Position numbers and translations under genes: made by a program. Shown here in pieces: positions 28,895 through 37,721 of a DNA stretch of 64,000 nt. The notes below the pieces were generated by a model. It did no database searches. It was not told where the DNA came from and saw only the letters and a list, made by a program, of their open reading frames with translations. The first letter of the stretch is position 1. Each line of letters starts with the position of its first letter. The stretch is from Virgisporangium aliadipatigenens (GTDB lineage Bacteria > Actinomycetota > Actinomycetes > Mycobacteriales > Micromonosporaceae): assembly GCF_016863615.1 (NCBI RefSeq), contig NZ_BOPF01000031.1:62001-126000 (forward strand), given 5' to 3'.

Positions 28895-29093
28895 TGCTTC
28901 CCGCTCAGTCCCGGGACGGCGCCGAAGATGCCGCCTTCCCTCGTCATCTGTGTCCCGCGCAGCGGCAGCCGGCCGCCGGAGGCGGCGTCTTCCCTCGTCG
29001 CTGCGCTCCTCAGTCCAGACTCCGCCGCGGCCGGCCGTCGCGCGCTCGATGCGCTCTCCGGTCCAGGCGGCATCGCGCCGCCCCGTGACACGC
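28895..29093 (-). other. 199-bp non-coding linker between the DUF58 and transglutaminase genes
   Basis: It lies inside an otherwise tight operon. On the minus strand it contains GAGGAGCGCAGCGACGAGGG and GGAGTCTGGACTGAGGAG-type sequence followed by purine-rich blocks, of the kind repeated in actinobacterial intergenic DNA. The open frame through it is Arg/Gly-rich and looks non-coding. Confidence 0.45.
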
Positions 29094-30392
29094 TCATGAA
29101 ATCCCTCCCGCAACCGTTTCCGCCATCGCGGCGCGCCAGGTGAACCCGCGCGATCCGCGGGCCACCTCGGGCCACATCGCGGGCAGCTTGGCCCCGTGCG
29201 GCACGCCGATGACCCGCCAGCCGCTGCGCAGCAGCGCGAGCGCGGAGACGCCGTGTGCCCGGTCGGCCTCCTCGCGGGCCGCGGTGGCGAGGTTGAGCCA
29301 GGTGCTGCTGTCGATCAGCAGTGCCACGCAGGTGGCGCCGTTGCCGCGCAGGGCGGCGAGGAGTTCGGCCTCGGCGGGGGTGAGCGTGCCGAAGACGCCG
29401 ATGATGAGGCCGCCGTCGGTGCGGTGGCGGACCCGTTCGACCAGGCGGGCGACGTCTCCCTGCTGGGTGAGCTTCACGTCCGCCAGGTGGTCGAGCAGGA
29501 TGCCCTCGCCGCCGCCCTCGGCCGCGTCGACGTCGATCCCGGAGTCGGTGACGAGGCGCAGCTTGTAGCCGTTGTGCCGCAGGTGCAGGGCGATGCTGGC
29601 GGCCGCGGAGACGGCCCACTCGAACGACGCCGTGGGCCCCTCGCCGCGGTGCGCGCCGAGGCGGGTGTCGAGGACGACGGTGGCCCGGCTCTCCCAGGGC
29701 TGTTCCTCGCGGCGGACCATGAGCTCGCCGGTGCGTGCCGTCGAACGCCAGTGCACCCGGCGCAGGTCGTCGCCGTAGCGGTACTCCCGGGTCGCCGCGT
29801 CGTCCTCACCGTGCACGGCGACCGAACGGGCCCGGCTCTCCCCGGCGCCCGCGTACTCGCCGGCGAGGCGGATCGACGGCAGCGGAACGACCTGCGGGAT
29901 GACGGTCAGCTTGTCCACCGAGGGGAACGCCCGCACCAGTTCGCACAGCCCGAACGGGTCGGTGAGGCGCACGACCAGCGGCCCCACCTCGTACCGCCCG
30001 CGCACGTCGGCGCGCACCGTGTACGCCACCGAACTGGCCTGGTGCGGCCCGAGCCGTTCGAGCACGAGCCGGGGCCGGCTGCCCAGGGCGTACGGCAGCT
30101 TGTCCTCCAGCAGCATGGTGCCGGTGGGCAGCCGGGACAGGTTCTGCAACCGCAGCACCACCCGCGAACTGGCACCGACCTGCACCCGGTGCGGCTGAAG
30201 CGTCCGGCTGCACGCCAGCTTGTACCGGGTGCGCCCCACGTAGCTGGCCGCCAGCAGCGGCAGCGCGCCGAGGAGGATGCCGACCCGCAGCAGGTCCTTC
30301 TCGCCGAAGATCAGTGCGGCGAAGGCGAACACGATCGCCGCGCCGAAGAACCACCGCCCCCGGGTGGTCAGGCCGCGCAGCGCCTCGCGCAT
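29094..30392 (-). CDS. DUF58 domain protein
   Basis: 432 residues. Two TM helices lie at the N-terminus (FFGAAIVFAFAALIF, VGILLGALPLLAASYVG), then a beta-rich region, and the DUF58 signature near 195-235 (EYRYGDDLRRVHWRSTARTGELMVRREE). A VWA-like C-terminal part (VVLDTRLG, then LIGVFGTLTP) follows. It is a partner of MoxR ATPases. It starts 2 bp after the moxR stop and lies upstream of the transglutaminase gene. The exact biochemical role is unknown; MoxR-DUF58-TgpA trios are believed to control maturation of envelope proteins. Confidence 0.88.
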   Translation of the reverse strand: MREALRGLTTRGRWFFGAAIVFAFAALIFGEKDLLRVGILLGALPLLAASYVGRTRYKLACSRTLQPHRVQVGASSRVVLRLQNLSRLPTGTMLLEDKLPYALGSRPRLVLERLGPHQASSVAYTVRADVRGRYEVGPLVVRLTDPFGLCELVRAFPSVDKLTVIPQVVPLPSIRLAGEYAGAGESRARSVAVHGEDDAATREYRYGDDLRRVHWRSTARTGELMVRREEQPWESRATVVLDTRLGAHRGEGPTASFEWAVSAAASIALHLRHNGYKLRLVTDSGIDVDAAEGGGEGILLDHLADVKLTQQGDVARLVERVRHRTDGGLIIGVFGTLTPAEAELLAALRGNGATCVALLIDSSTWLNLATAAREEADRAHGVSALALLRSGWRVIGVPHGAKLPAMWPEVARGSRGFTWRAAMAETVAGGIS

Positions 30393-30394
30393 GC

Positions 30395-31456
30395 TCAGTA
30401 ACCCCGCCGGTCGTACGGGTTGGTGGGGTTGGCCTGCTGCGGCCGCTGCCGGGTGTCGTAGGGCGAACGCTGCCGGTCGGTGGGCAGCGGCAGCCGGGTG
30501 ATGATGTCGGCCAGGATCTGGTCGGTGGTGCGGCGCGCGAGCTGCGCCTCCGCGGTCGGGATGATCCGGTGCGCGAGCACCGGCACGGCCAGCGACTGGA
30601 GATCGTCGGGGAGCACGTAGTCGCGGCCGTCGAGGGCGGCGACGACGCGGGCGGTGCGCAGCATCTGGAGCGTGGAGCGCGGCGAGGCGCCGAGGCGCAG
30701 GTCGGGCGCCTCGCGGGTGGCCGTCACGAGGCCGACCGCGTACTGCTTGACCATGTCGGCGACGTGTACGTCACGGACGGTGGCGATGAGCCGCCGCACG
30801 ATCGTGGCGTCGGCGACCGGGCGCATGTCCTGCAGCGGGTCGTGGGCGCCGTGCGCGTCGAGCATCGCCAGCTCGGCGGCGGGGTCGGGGTAGCCCATGG
30901 CGATTCGGGCGGTGAACCGGTCGCGCTGCGCCTCGGGCAGCGGGTAGGTCCCCTCCATCTCGATCGGGTTCTGGGTGGCGATCACCATGAACGGCGTCTG
31001 CAGCGGGTACGTGACGCCGTCGACCGTGACCTGCCGCTCCTCCATGCACTCCAGCAGGGCGGACTGGGTCTTGGGCGAGGCACGGTTGATCTCGTCGCCG
31101 ACGACGATGTTGGCGAACACCGCACCCGGCTTGAACTCGAAGTCGCGGCTCTCCTGGTTGTAGACGCTCACGCCGGTGACGTCGCTGGGCAGCAGGTCCG
31201 GTGTGAACTGGATGCGTCGCACGGAACAGTCGATCGACCGGGCGAGGGCCTTGGCGAGCTTGGTCTTGCCGACGCCCGGCACGTCCTCGATGAGCAGGTG
31301 GCCCTCGGCGAGCATGACCGCGAGGGCGAGCCGAACGGTGGCCGTCTTGCCTTCGATGACCTGCTCGATGTTGCCGACGACGGCGTCCGTGATCGACCGG
31401 AACTCGGCTGCTGTCAGCGGACTGCCCAGGTCGTCGTACATGCGCTGTGTGGTCAA
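30395..31456 (-). CDS. MoxR-family AAA+ ATPase
   Basis: 353 residues from TTG 31456, chosen because GAGGAG lies 5 bases upstream. ATG 31441 is an alternative, and the frame is open to 31480. It has Walker A-like GHLLIEDVPGVGKTKLAKALA, Walker B VVGDEINRASPKTQSALLECMEE, sensor 1 ATQNPIEMEGTYPLPEAQRDRF and a C-terminal helical lid. MoxR proteins are chaperone-like ATPases. It is the first gene of the moxR-DUF58-transglutaminase operon and is transcribed divergently from the Roadblock cluster. Confidence 0.92.
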   Translation of the reverse strand: MTTQRMYDDLGSPLTAAEFRSITDAVVGNIEQVIEGKTATVRLALAVMLAEGHLLIEDVPGVGKTKLAKALARSIDCSVRRIQFTPDLLPSDVTGVSVYNQESRDFEFKPGAVFANIVVGDEINRASPKTQSALLECMEERQVTVDGVTYPLQTPFMVIATQNPIEMEGTYPLPEAQRDRFTARIAMGYPDPAAELAMLDAHGAHDPLQDMRPVADATIVRRLIATVRDVHVADMVKQYAVGLVTATREAPDLRLGASPRSTLQMLRTARVVAALDGRDYVLPDDLQSLAVPVLAHRIIPTAEAQLARRTTDQILADIITRLPLPTDRQRSPYDTRQRPQQANPTNPYDRRGY

Positions 31457-31897
31457 CGGGTCTCCTCGTCCTGCGGGCACGACCGACTACAAGAGTCGCT
31501 GGCGGGCCGTCGGGTTGCCCGGACCCGGGAAAAATCGTCGTGGGTAGATCGTGCCTGCCTACGGGCCGCCGGCGTGTCTCACAGGTTAACCGTCGACGTC
31601 CCGTTGTGCCGACTGGCCAAATCACAACGAATTCGGACGAACGGACAATCAGGTCACGGTTTTGTCAAGATCGATCGTGATCTGATGTCCGAGTGGCCCC
31701 TGTTGCTCACGGTGAGTGCCCGTGACATGCAATTATCCGTTCGGTCGAGACTGATCGACTGATCGTTATCGCCTCAGGACTTGCCGTATTCGTAGCGCGA
31801 TGTAGCGTGGCAGCGGCGGATAGTTCAACCCGTTCAATCCCTGGCCGGAGAGAACGAGCGGTGTCATAGCGGAAAAGCCCTAGTTCAGGGAGCTGCT
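31457..31897. promoter_or_regulatory. 441-bp divergent intergenic region (moxR / Roadblock cluster)
   Basis: No ORF of note. It holds an inverted repeat CGTTGTG (31602-31608) / CACAACG (31623-31629) with a 14-base loop, an imperfect dyad around AGATCGATCGTGATCT near 31667-31683, and a direct repeat GTTCAACCCGTTCAAT near 31823. These are plausible operator or promoter elements for the two divergent units, but no clear -35/-10 pair could be fixed. Confidence 0.4.
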
Positions 31898-32278
31898 GTG
31901 CCCGAGATAGAGGATTGCCTGCGCCGAGTCATGGCGATCCGGGGCGCCCTAGGCGCCAGGCTCATCGACCACGTCAGCGGCACCACGGTCGCCGCTGCCG
32001 GCACGCCCGCCGAGAGCGGGCACGACATCGACGCGCCGGGACCCGTGGAGGTCGTCCGGACAGCCGTCGGCAGCGCCGCGTTCGCGCCACCCGCGCGTCC
32101 CGGCCACCTCGAGGACATCGTGATCACGGCGTCCAACGGCTACCACGTGCTGCACTTCGTGGTCACGCCGCGGGACGCGCGGCTCGTCCTCTACGTGCGC
32201 CTCGACCGCACCGTCGGGAATCTCGCGATCACCCAGCACTCGCTGCGCGCCATCGGGCGTTCGCTCGTCTCCGCCTGA
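31898..32278 (+). CDS. Roadblock/LC7-type protein 1
   Basis: 126 residues from GTG 31898 (AGGGA about 9 bases upstream). MPEIEDCLRRVMAIRGALGARLIDHVSGTTVAAAG, split over helix and strand, and the C-terminal ITQHSLRAIGRSL helix follow the Roadblock pattern: helix, beta-sheet, long helix. It aligns well by eye with the protein at 33956 (GAxGxxLxDxxSGxxxxxxG). Roadblock proteins dimerise and regulate small Ras-like GTPases, but no GTPase gene is present here. Confidence 0.7.
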   Translation: MPEIEDCLRRVMAIRGALGARLIDHVSGTTVAAAGTPAESGHDIDAPGPVEVVRTAVGSAAFAPPARPGHLEDIVITASNGYHVLHFVVTPRDARLVLYVRLDRTVGNLAITQHSLRAIGRSLVSA

Positions 32279-32337
32279 GCACCGCACATCCGCGCGGCGC
32301 TCACGCGTCCACCACTGTCACGAGAGGTCCCCTCGGC

Positions 32338-33435
32338 GTGCCCACGTCTGCCTTGCCGCCCCGGTTCAGCTCTGTGCTGGAACCGTGGTGCGCGGTCGGT
32401 GCCACCGGAGCGCTGCGCGCCGTGGACCCGCCCGGCGGTGCGGTGTTCCTGGTGGACGGCCGGCTGGTGTACGCCGAGAGCCCGCACGCCGTCGGCGTCG
32501 ACCGGCTGCTCACCGCGTCCGGCCGGCTGCCCGCCGAGACCTGGCGCGCCGCGCTCGCCGCCGGGCGGGGCAACCGGCGGGTCGGCGACATCCTGGTCGA
32601 GCAGGAGCACCTGACCGGCGCCGAACTGGAGCTGGTCACCAGCGCGGCCCTGCTCGACGCCGCGCTGTTCCTGTTCGACGCGACCGTGCCGGCGCAGTTC
32701 GAGGCCGGTGCGGGGCATCTCATCGGGACCGGCTGCGCGCTGGAGTTCCACGACGTCTGCCAGGAACTGGACCGCCGCCGGCGGCTGCTCGACGGCGCCT
32801 GGCCGGACCCGGAGATCGACACCGTCCCGGTGGTCCCCGCGCGGCGGCTCGCGGGACACCACGTGGGGCTCACGGCCGTTCAATGGGAGATCGTCGCCAA
32901 CGCCGATCGCCGGCGCACCCCCGGCGACCTGGCCCGGCTCCTCGGCCGGGAGACGTTCGTGATGCGGCTGGAGGTCCGGCGGCTCGCCCAGGCCGGCCTC
33001 GTCACGGCGAACCCGCCGGCCAACCAGACCGCGACCGGGACGGCCACCGTGCCGCGACAGGCCGCCGCGGCGGAGGCGACGACCGCCACCAGGGCCCGCG
33101 GCCGCGCGGTCACCGTTCCCGTCGGCGACGCCGAGACCACGGGACGGCGCCGCCGGCGGGCCCCCGAACCACCGCCGACCCAGGGGGAACCACCGTCCGG
33201 CCGGAGCGGCGCAGGCGTACCGCCGCCCGGCCGGACGGCCCCTGACAAGCCGGCCGAACGTGAGGAGGTACCGCGTCGTGCGCCCCCTGACGACGTTCCC
33301 CCGCTGCTCCCGAGAAGGACGGACGTGGAACGGCCCTGGGCGGCCGCGCCCGCCGAGGGGCCCGAGCCTGACCCGGCCGGGTACTCGACCGGAACGCTGA
33401 TGCGGATCCGGCGCGCATTGGACGCCCTGCGATGA
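32338..33435 (+). CDS. DUF4388-like protein with winged-helix region
   Basis: 365 residues from GTG 32338; the longer open frame to 31915 overlaps the previous gene and is rejected. The N-terminal 130 residues (GGAVFLVDGRLVYAES, VGDILVEQEHLTGAELELV) resemble DUF4388/PATAN domains found in bacterial signalling proteins. A helix-turn-helix-like part follows near 183-222 (TAVQWEIVANADRRRTPGDLARLLG). Then comes a 100-residue Pro/Arg/Gly-rich disordered stretch and a short conserved-looking C-terminal helix (TLMRIRRALDALR). It lies between Roadblock genes and overlaps the region before the next one. A regulator or adaptor is inferred; DNA binding is uncertain. Confidence 0.55.
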   Translation: MPTSALPPRFSSVLEPWCAVGATGALRAVDPPGGAVFLVDGRLVYAESPHAVGVDRLLTASGRLPAETWRAALAAGRGNRRVGDILVEQEHLTGAELELVTSAALLDAALFLFDATVPAQFEAGAGHLIGTGCALEFHDVCQELDRRRRLLDGAWPDPEIDTVPVVPARRLAGHHVGLTAVQWEIVANADRRRTPGDLARLLGRETFVMRLEVRRLAQAGLVTANPPANQTATGTATVPRQAAAAEATTATRARGRAVTVPVGDAETTGRRRRRAPEPPPTQGEPPSGRSGAGVPPPGRTAPDKPAEREEVPRRAPPDDVPPLLPRRTDVERPWAAAPAEGPEPDPAGYSTGTLMRIRRALDALR

Positions 33436-33503
33436 GGGCGGCGCTCTTCGGACGGCCCGAGATGGTGTGGCTGCGGCGGTTCGTCCGCACCGGGAGGAGA
33501 CAT

Positions 33504-33902
33504 GTGGTGGGCATCGAGCGTGAGGTGCTGGTGGAGATCCGGCACCTGCGGGAACGGCTGCCCTACGTGACCGGCGTGGTCGTCGCCAGCGTCGACGGGC
33601 TGCTCGTCGCGCACGACGTCACGGTCGACCGGCCGGACGGCACGTCGGTCGGCGTCGACCCCGAGACGATGGCCGCGATGTCGGCCGCCTATCTCGGGCT
33701 GGCGCAACAACTCGCCCGCGGCGCGGCCTACGGCGACTTCCAGGAGACCGTCACCCGGGCGGTGGACGGCTACGTCGCCACCTTCGCCGCCGGGACGGCC
33801 GCACTGCTGACGGTGCTGGCCAACGCGGAGATCAACCTCGGCCTGTTGCACCACGAGGCCCGCCCGGTGGCGCACCGGGTGGGCGCGCTCGTCGGGCCGT
33901 AG
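33504..33902 (+). CDS. Roadblock/LC7-type protein 2
   Basis: 132 residues from GTG 33504, chosen because GGGAGGAG lies 5 bases upstream. The frame is open to ATG 33432, which overlaps the preceding stop but lacks a good SD and would add a 24-residue basic tail. VLVEIRHLRERLPYVTGVVVASVDGLLVAHD is the Roadblock first helix and strand, and AALLTVLANAEINLGLLHHEARPVAHRVG closes the fold. It is the second of three Roadblock-type proteins in 2.4 kb. Confidence 0.75.
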   Translation: MVGIEREVLVEIRHLRERLPYVTGVVVASVDGLLVAHDVTVDRPDGTSVGVDPETMAAMSAAYLGLAQQLARGAAYGDFQETVTRAVDGYVATFAAGTAALLTVLANAEINLGLLHHEARPVAHRVGALVGP

Positions 33903-33955
33903 GACCGCGCAGAAGGAACAGAGAACCAGAACCCCCGAGATACCAGGAGGATCCC

Positions 33956-34327
33956 ATGGCGGACATGGACATGGCACTGAAGGAAGCGATGCAGATCGAC
34001 GGCGCCGTCGGTGTCGCACTCGTCGACTACACCAGCGGAATGGCGCTGGGCACGCTCGGCAGCAGCAAGGACCTGGACCTGACGGTCGCCGCCGCCGGCA
34101 ACACGGACGTGGTCCGGGCCAAGATGCGCACGATGGAGATGCTCAAGCTCAAGGAAGACATCGAGGACATCCTCATCACGCTGGGCACCCAGTACCACCT
34201 GATCCGGCCGCTGAAGAGCCGGAGCGGACAGGGGCTGTTCCTCTACCTCGCGCTGCTGCGCAGCCGCGCCAACCTGGCGCTGGCCCGCCACCAGCTCAAG
34301 AAGGTCGAGGAAGATCTGCAGATGTAG
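33956..34327 (+). CDS. Roadblock/LC7-type protein 3
   Basis: 123 residues from ATG 33956, strong SD AGGAGG 6 bases upstream. MDMALKEAMQIDGAVGVALVDYTSGMALGTLG, broken by strand turns, and the final helix LALARHQLKKVEEDLQM match protein 1. It is the last gene of the cluster, followed by a strong hairpin. The strong SD suggests it is the best-expressed member. The partner is unknown. Confidence 0.75.
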   Translation: MADMDMALKEAMQIDGAVGVALVDYTSGMALGTLGSSKDLDLTVAAAGNTDVVRAKMRTMEMLKLKEDIEDILITLGTQYHLIRPLKSRSGQGLFLYLALLRSRANLALARHQLKKVEEDLQM

Positions 34328-34334
34328 CACGGAC

Positions 34335-34376
34335 GGGCCCGCCGGCGAGGTAATGCGCACGTCGGCCGGCGGGCCC
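34335..34376 (+). terminator. Hairpin ending the Roadblock cluster
   Basis: Perfect 12-bp stem GGGCCCGCCGGC / GCCGGCGGGCCC with an 18-base loop, 7 bases after the stop at 34327. Confidence 0.75.
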
Positions 34377-34395
34377 CTCATGTAACATGTGCTCC

Positions 34396-34443
34396 ATGGT
34401 CCGGGCATTCCGACTCCTTACCCGCGCCGTGCCGACGCGATAG
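34396..34443 (+). CDS. Putative leuS leader peptide
   Basis: A 15-codon [18 protein letters not shown], with adjacent Leu codons 7-8 (CTC CTT). CTT is a rare codon in DNA of this GC content. It starts 83 bases before the leuS-proximal side of a terminator with a T-run. An 8-bp stem (34425-34432 with 34454-34461) forms around its end and sits directly against the terminator stem. This is the layout of a ribosome-stalling attenuator sensing leucyl-tRNA. No strong SD precedes the ATG. Confidence 0.55.
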   Translation: MVRAFRLLTRAVPTR

Positions 34444-34461
34444 ACATCCGTCCGCACGGCG

Positions 34462-34487
34462 GCCCCTCCTGAGCGAGGGGCTTTTTT
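34462..34487 (+). terminator. Attenuator terminator upstream of leuS
   Basis: Stem GCCCCTC (34462-34468) / GAGGGGC (34475-34481), 6-base loop, followed by TTTTTT (34482-34487). It is an unusually classical rho-independent terminator for this genome and lies 38 bases before the leuS ATG with no gene ending at it. A long-range pairing TCCGGGCA (34400-34407, in the leader ORF) with TGCCCGGA (34489-34496) is also possible. Confidence 0.75.
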
Positions 34488-34525
34488 GTGCCCGGAATCC
34501 GTTGACTTTCTTCGAGGTGGCAGCC

Positions 34526-37336
34526 ATGAGTGAGGCAGAGGCCGACATCCCGCCGTTCCGGTACACGGCGGCGATGGCCGGTGAGATCGAGACGCGTTGG
34601 CAGAACTACTGGGACGAGCACGGCACGTTCCACGCGCCTAACCCGTCCGGCCCGCTCAGCGATCCGGACCACCCGCGCGCCGGTGCTCCCAAGCTGTACG
34701 TGATGGACATGTTCCCGTACCCGTCGGGGCAGGGGCTGCACGTCGGCCACCCGCTGGGGTACATCGGCACCGACAGCTACACCCGCTACGCCCGCATGGT
34801 CGGCTACAACGTCCTGCACCCGATGGGCTTCGACGCGTTCGGCCTGCCGGCCGAGCAGTACGCGGTGCAGACCGGCACCCACCCGCGCAAGACCACCGAG
34901 GAGAACGTCGAGCGCTACCGCGCGCAGCTGCGCCGCCTGGGCATGGCGTACGACAACCGGCGCACCCTGGCGACGACCGACGTCGAGTACTACCGCTGGA
35001 CCCAGTGGATCTTCCTGCAGATCTTCAACTCCTGGTACGACCCCGAGCACAAGCGCGCCCGGCCGATCAGCGCACTGGTGCTGGAGTACGAGAAGGGCGA
35101 CCGCGTCACGCCGGACAACCGCGCGTGGGAGGACCTGACCGACGTCGAACGCCGCGAGATCATCGACGCGCACCGCCTGGCGTACGTCTCCGAGGCGCCG
35201 GTCAACTGGTGCCCCGGCCTGGGCACCGTGCTGGCCAACGAGGAGGTCACGCCGGACGGGCGCAGCGAACGCGGCAACTACCCCGTCTTCAAGCGCAGCC
35301 TGAAGCAGTGGATGATGCGCATCACCGCCTACGGCGACCGGCTGCTGGAGGACCTGGACGGGCTGGACTGGCCCGACAAGGTCAAGGCGATGCAGCGCAA
35401 CTGGATCGGCCGTTCGACGGGTGCGCACATCGGCTTCCCGACCGCGGCCGGCCCGATCCACGTCTTCACCACCCGGCCGGACACCATCTTCGGCGCCACC
35501 TACGCGGTTCTGGCGCCGGAGCACGCCCTGGTCGACGAGCTGGTCCCGGAGCAGTGGCCGGCGGGCGTCAATCCACTGTGGACGGGCGGGCACGCCACGC
35601 CGGCCGAGGCGGTCGCCGCCTACCGGGCCGAGGCCGCCGCGCGCACCGACGCCGAACGCACGTCCGAGTCCAAGGAGAAGACCGGCGTCTTCATCGGGGT
35701 GTACGCCACCAACCCGGTCAACGACGCCCGCATCCCGGTGTTCATCGCCGACTACGTGCTGGCCGGCTACGGCACCGGCGCGATCATGGCCGTTCCCGGC
35801 CAGGACGAACGCGACTGGGAGTTCGCCGAGGTCTTCGAGCTGCCGATCATCCGGACCGTGCAGCCGCCCGAGGGCTTCGACGGCAAGGCGTACTCCGGTG
35901 ACGGCCCGGCCATCAACAGCGCGTTCCTGGACGGGCTGAACGTCGACGACGCCAAGGCCGAGATCATCTCCTGGCTGGAGGAGCACAACTACGGCTACGG
36001 CGCGACGACGTACCGGCTGCGCGACTGGCTGTTCAGCCGGCAGCGGTACTGGGGCGAGCCGTTCCCGATCGTGTACGACGAGTCAGGGCTGCCGGTGGCG
36101 ATCCCCGAGGACATGCTGCCCGTGGAGCTGCCGGAGGTCGACGACTTCTCGCCGCGGCTGTTCGACCCGGACGACGCCGACACCGAACCGGAGACGCCGC
36201 TGTCGCGCAAGTCCGACTGGGTCAACGTGACGCTGGACCTGGGCGACGGGCCGAAGCAGTACAGGCGCGAGACGAACACGATGCCGCAGTGGGCCGGTTC
36301 GTGCTGGTACGAGCTGCGCTACCTGGACCCGCGCGACGAGTCGTCCATGGTGGACATCGACAACGAGCGCTACTGGATGGGGCCGCAGACCGAGGGCGAC
36401 CCCGGCGGCGTGGACCTGTACGTCGGCGGGGTCGAGCACGCGGTGCTGCACCTGCTGTACGCCCGGTTCTGGCACAAGGTGCTGTACGACCTGGGCTACA
36501 TCTCCAGCAGCGAGCCGTTCCGCAAGCTGTTCAACCAGGGGTACATCCAGGCGTACGCCTACCGGGACGGCCGCGGCCTGATCGTGCCGGCCGAGGAGGT
36601 CGAGGAGCGCGACGGCGGCTTCTTCCACAACGGCGTTCCGGTCTTCCAGGAGTACGGGAAGATGGGCAAGGGCCTGAAGAACGTCGTCACCCCGGACGAG
36701 ATGTGCGAGGTGTACGGCGCGGACACGTTCCGGGTGTACGAGATGTCGATGGGGCCGCTGGACGTGTCCCGCCCGTGGGCGACCCGCGCGGTGGTCGGCT
36801 CCCAGCGGTTCCTGCAGCGGCTGTGGCGGCTGGTCGTCGACGAGCAGACCGGGGAGTCCCGGGTCGTCGACGAGGAGACCGACGCCGAGACGCGGCGGCT
36901 GCTGCACCGGGTGATCGCCGGTGTCCGCGGCGACATGGAGGACCTGCACTTCAACACGGCCATCGCGAAGCTGATCGAGCTGACCAACCGGGCCACGCAG
37001 GTGGCGCCGTCGCGTGAGGTGATCGAGCCGCTGGTGCTGATGACGTCGCCGTTCGCGCCGCACCTGGCCGAGGAGCTGTGGCGGAAGCTGGGCCACGAGG
37101 GGTCGATCGCCTACGTGGACTTCCCGACGCCGGACGAGTCGCAGCTGGTCGCCGAGTCGGTCACCTACCCGGTCCAGGTCAACGGCAAGGTCCGTGCCCG
37201 GGTCGAGGTCCCGGCCGACGCTTCGGAAGAGGACGTCCGCGCGGCGGCCCTGGAAGCGGTCGCCTCGTCCCTGGGGGGCAAGGAGCCGCGCAAGGTGATC
37301 GTCGTCGCCGGTCGCATGGTGAGTGTGGTTGTTTAA
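34526..37336 (+). CDS. leuS: Leucyl-tRNA synthetase
   Basis: 936 residues from ATG 34526 (GAGGTGG upstream; the frame is open to TTG 34502). Class Ia motifs: [22 protein letters not shown] (HIGH-type HVGH), an inserted CP1 editing domain ([40 protein letters not shown] with the editing Asp) and KMGKGLKN (KMSKS-type). It charges tRNA-Leu. The length is typical of actinobacterial LeuRS. Expression is probably governed by the upstream leader-peptide attenuator, which fits a synthetase for the same amino acid. A strong terminator follows. Confidence 0.97.
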   Translation: MSEAEADIPPFRYTAAMAGEIETRWQNYWDEHGTFHAPNPSGPLSDPDHPRAGAPKLYVMDMFPYPSGQGLHVGHPLGYIGTDSYTRYARMVGYNVLHPMGFDAFGLPAEQYAVQTGTHPRKTTEENVERYRAQLRRLGMAYDNRRTLATTDVEYYRWTQWIFLQIFNSWYDPEHKRARPISALVLEYEKGDRVTPDNRAWEDLTDVERREIIDAHRLAYVSEAPVNWCPGLGTVLANEEVTPDGRSERGNYPVFKRSLKQWMMRITAYGDRLLEDLDGLDWPDKVKAMQRNWIGRSTGAHIGFPTAAGPIHVFTTRPDTIFGATYAVLAPEHALVDELVPEQWPAGVNPLWTGGHATPAEAVAAYRAEAAARTDAERTSESKEKTGVFIGVYATNPVNDARIPVFIADYVLAGYGTGAIMAVPGQDERDWEFAEVFELPIIRTVQPPEGFDGKAYSGDGPAINSAFLDGLNVDDAKAEIISWLEEHNYGYGATTYRLRDWLFSRQRYWGEPFPIVYDESGLPVAIPEDMLPVELPEVDDFSPRLFDPDDADTEPETPLSRKSDWVNVTLDLGDGPKQYRRETNTMPQWAGSCWYELRYLDPRDESSMVDIDNERYWMGPQTEGDPGGVDLYVGGVEHAVLHLLYARFWHKVLYDLGYISSSEPFRKLFNQGYIQAYAYRDGRGLIVPAEEVEERDGGFFHNGVPVFQEYGKMGKGLKNVVTPDEMCEVYGADTFRVYEMSMGPLDVSRPWATRAVVGSQRFLQRLWRLVVDEQTGESRVVDEETDAETRRLLHRVIAGVRGDMEDLHFNTAIAKLIELTNRATQVAPSREVIEPLVLMTSPFAPHLAEELWRKLGHEGSIAYVDFPTPDESQLVAESVTYPVQVNGKVRARVEVPADASEEDVRAAALEAVASSLGGKEPRKVIVVAGRMVSVVV

Positions 37337-37350
37337 AGGCGTATGAGCGA

Positions 37351-37380
37351 GGCCCCGCCGGGTTCGTCCGGCGGGGCCTT
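37351..37380 (+). terminator. Terminator after leuS
   Basis: Perfect 11-bp stem GGCCCCGCCGG / CCGGCGGGGCC with a 6-base loop, followed by TT, 14 bases after the leuS stop. Confidence 0.85.
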
Positions 37381-37534
37381 CGTGCTTCAGAAGGCTTCTA
37401 CTTTCGCGCGTCCGTCGTGGGCGCGACCGGACGCTCCCGCGCGCACCGCTCCGGGTCGATCCGCCTCCGGCGTGATCGACCGCTGCGCTGCCGGCTCCGC
37501 GTGCAGAGGTCCGGGTTGCCGCCCGCCCACCGCC

Positions 37535-37560
37535 GTGAACTCACACCCGTGTGAGTTCAC
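37535..37560. repeat. Near-perfect palindrome, 12-bp arms
   Basis: GTGAACTCACAC, CC, GTGTGAGTTCAC. It shares the GTGTGAG(T/C)TCA core with the longer inverted pair 3 bases downstream, so the core occurs four times in alternating orientation. Confidence 0.8.
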
Positions 37561-37562
37561 GG

Positions 37563-37626
37563 CGAACGTGTGTGAGCTCAGGGAGGTCAACTAGCCGGAA
37601 AACAGCTCTGAGCTCACACACGTTCG
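37563..37626. repeat. 19-bp perfect inverted repeat with 26-base loop
   Basis: Arms 37563-37581 (starts CGAACGTGTGTGAG) and 37608-37626 pair at all 19 positions. As RNA this would be a very stable stem; there is no T-run after it. Confidence 0.8.
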
Positions 37627-37721
37627 GCGGTTCTTTCCACAGTGTGGGATCCGCTCCGGGGCGATCCGCTCGCAGGATCGACCGCTGCGCTGCCGGCTCC
37701 GCGTCTCCTTTTCCATCGCGC

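Larger units (their letters stand above)
37446..37703. repeat. Nested direct and inverted repeat region
   Basis: Two direct copies of a roughly 55-bp sequence (37446-37502 and 37651-37703; both contain ATCGACCGCTGCGCTGCCGG) flank two palindromes. The inner ones are GTGAACTCACAC/GTGTGAGTTCAC at 37535-37560 (2-base loop) and a perfect 19-bp inverted pair at 37563-37581 and 37608-37626 built on the same GTGTGAG core. No credible gene lies in 37381-37800. Confidence 0.8.

Noticed and set aside
28895-29113. N-terminal extension of the transglutaminase gene
   Set aside because: Arg/Gly-rich, overlaps the end of the DUF58 gene and lacks an SD; ATG 28894 precedes the first TM helix and has GGGAAG upstream.
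33432-33503. Longer start for Roadblock protein 2
   Set aside because: The GTG at 33504 has a strong SD (GGGAGGAG) and gives the normal domain length; the extension is a basic tail unlike the family.
34378-34525. T-box riboswitch upstream of leuS
   Set aside because: No T-box sequence or specifier-loop stem could be found; a short Leu-containing ORF plus terminator fits better.
37343-37594. Small frames (up to 83 codons) after leuS
   Set aside because: They run through the leuS terminator and the palindromic repeats, with atypical composition and no SD.
37446-37703. CRISPR-like array
   Set aside because: Only two direct repeats 205 bp apart and palindromes in between; no regular spacers and no cas genes.
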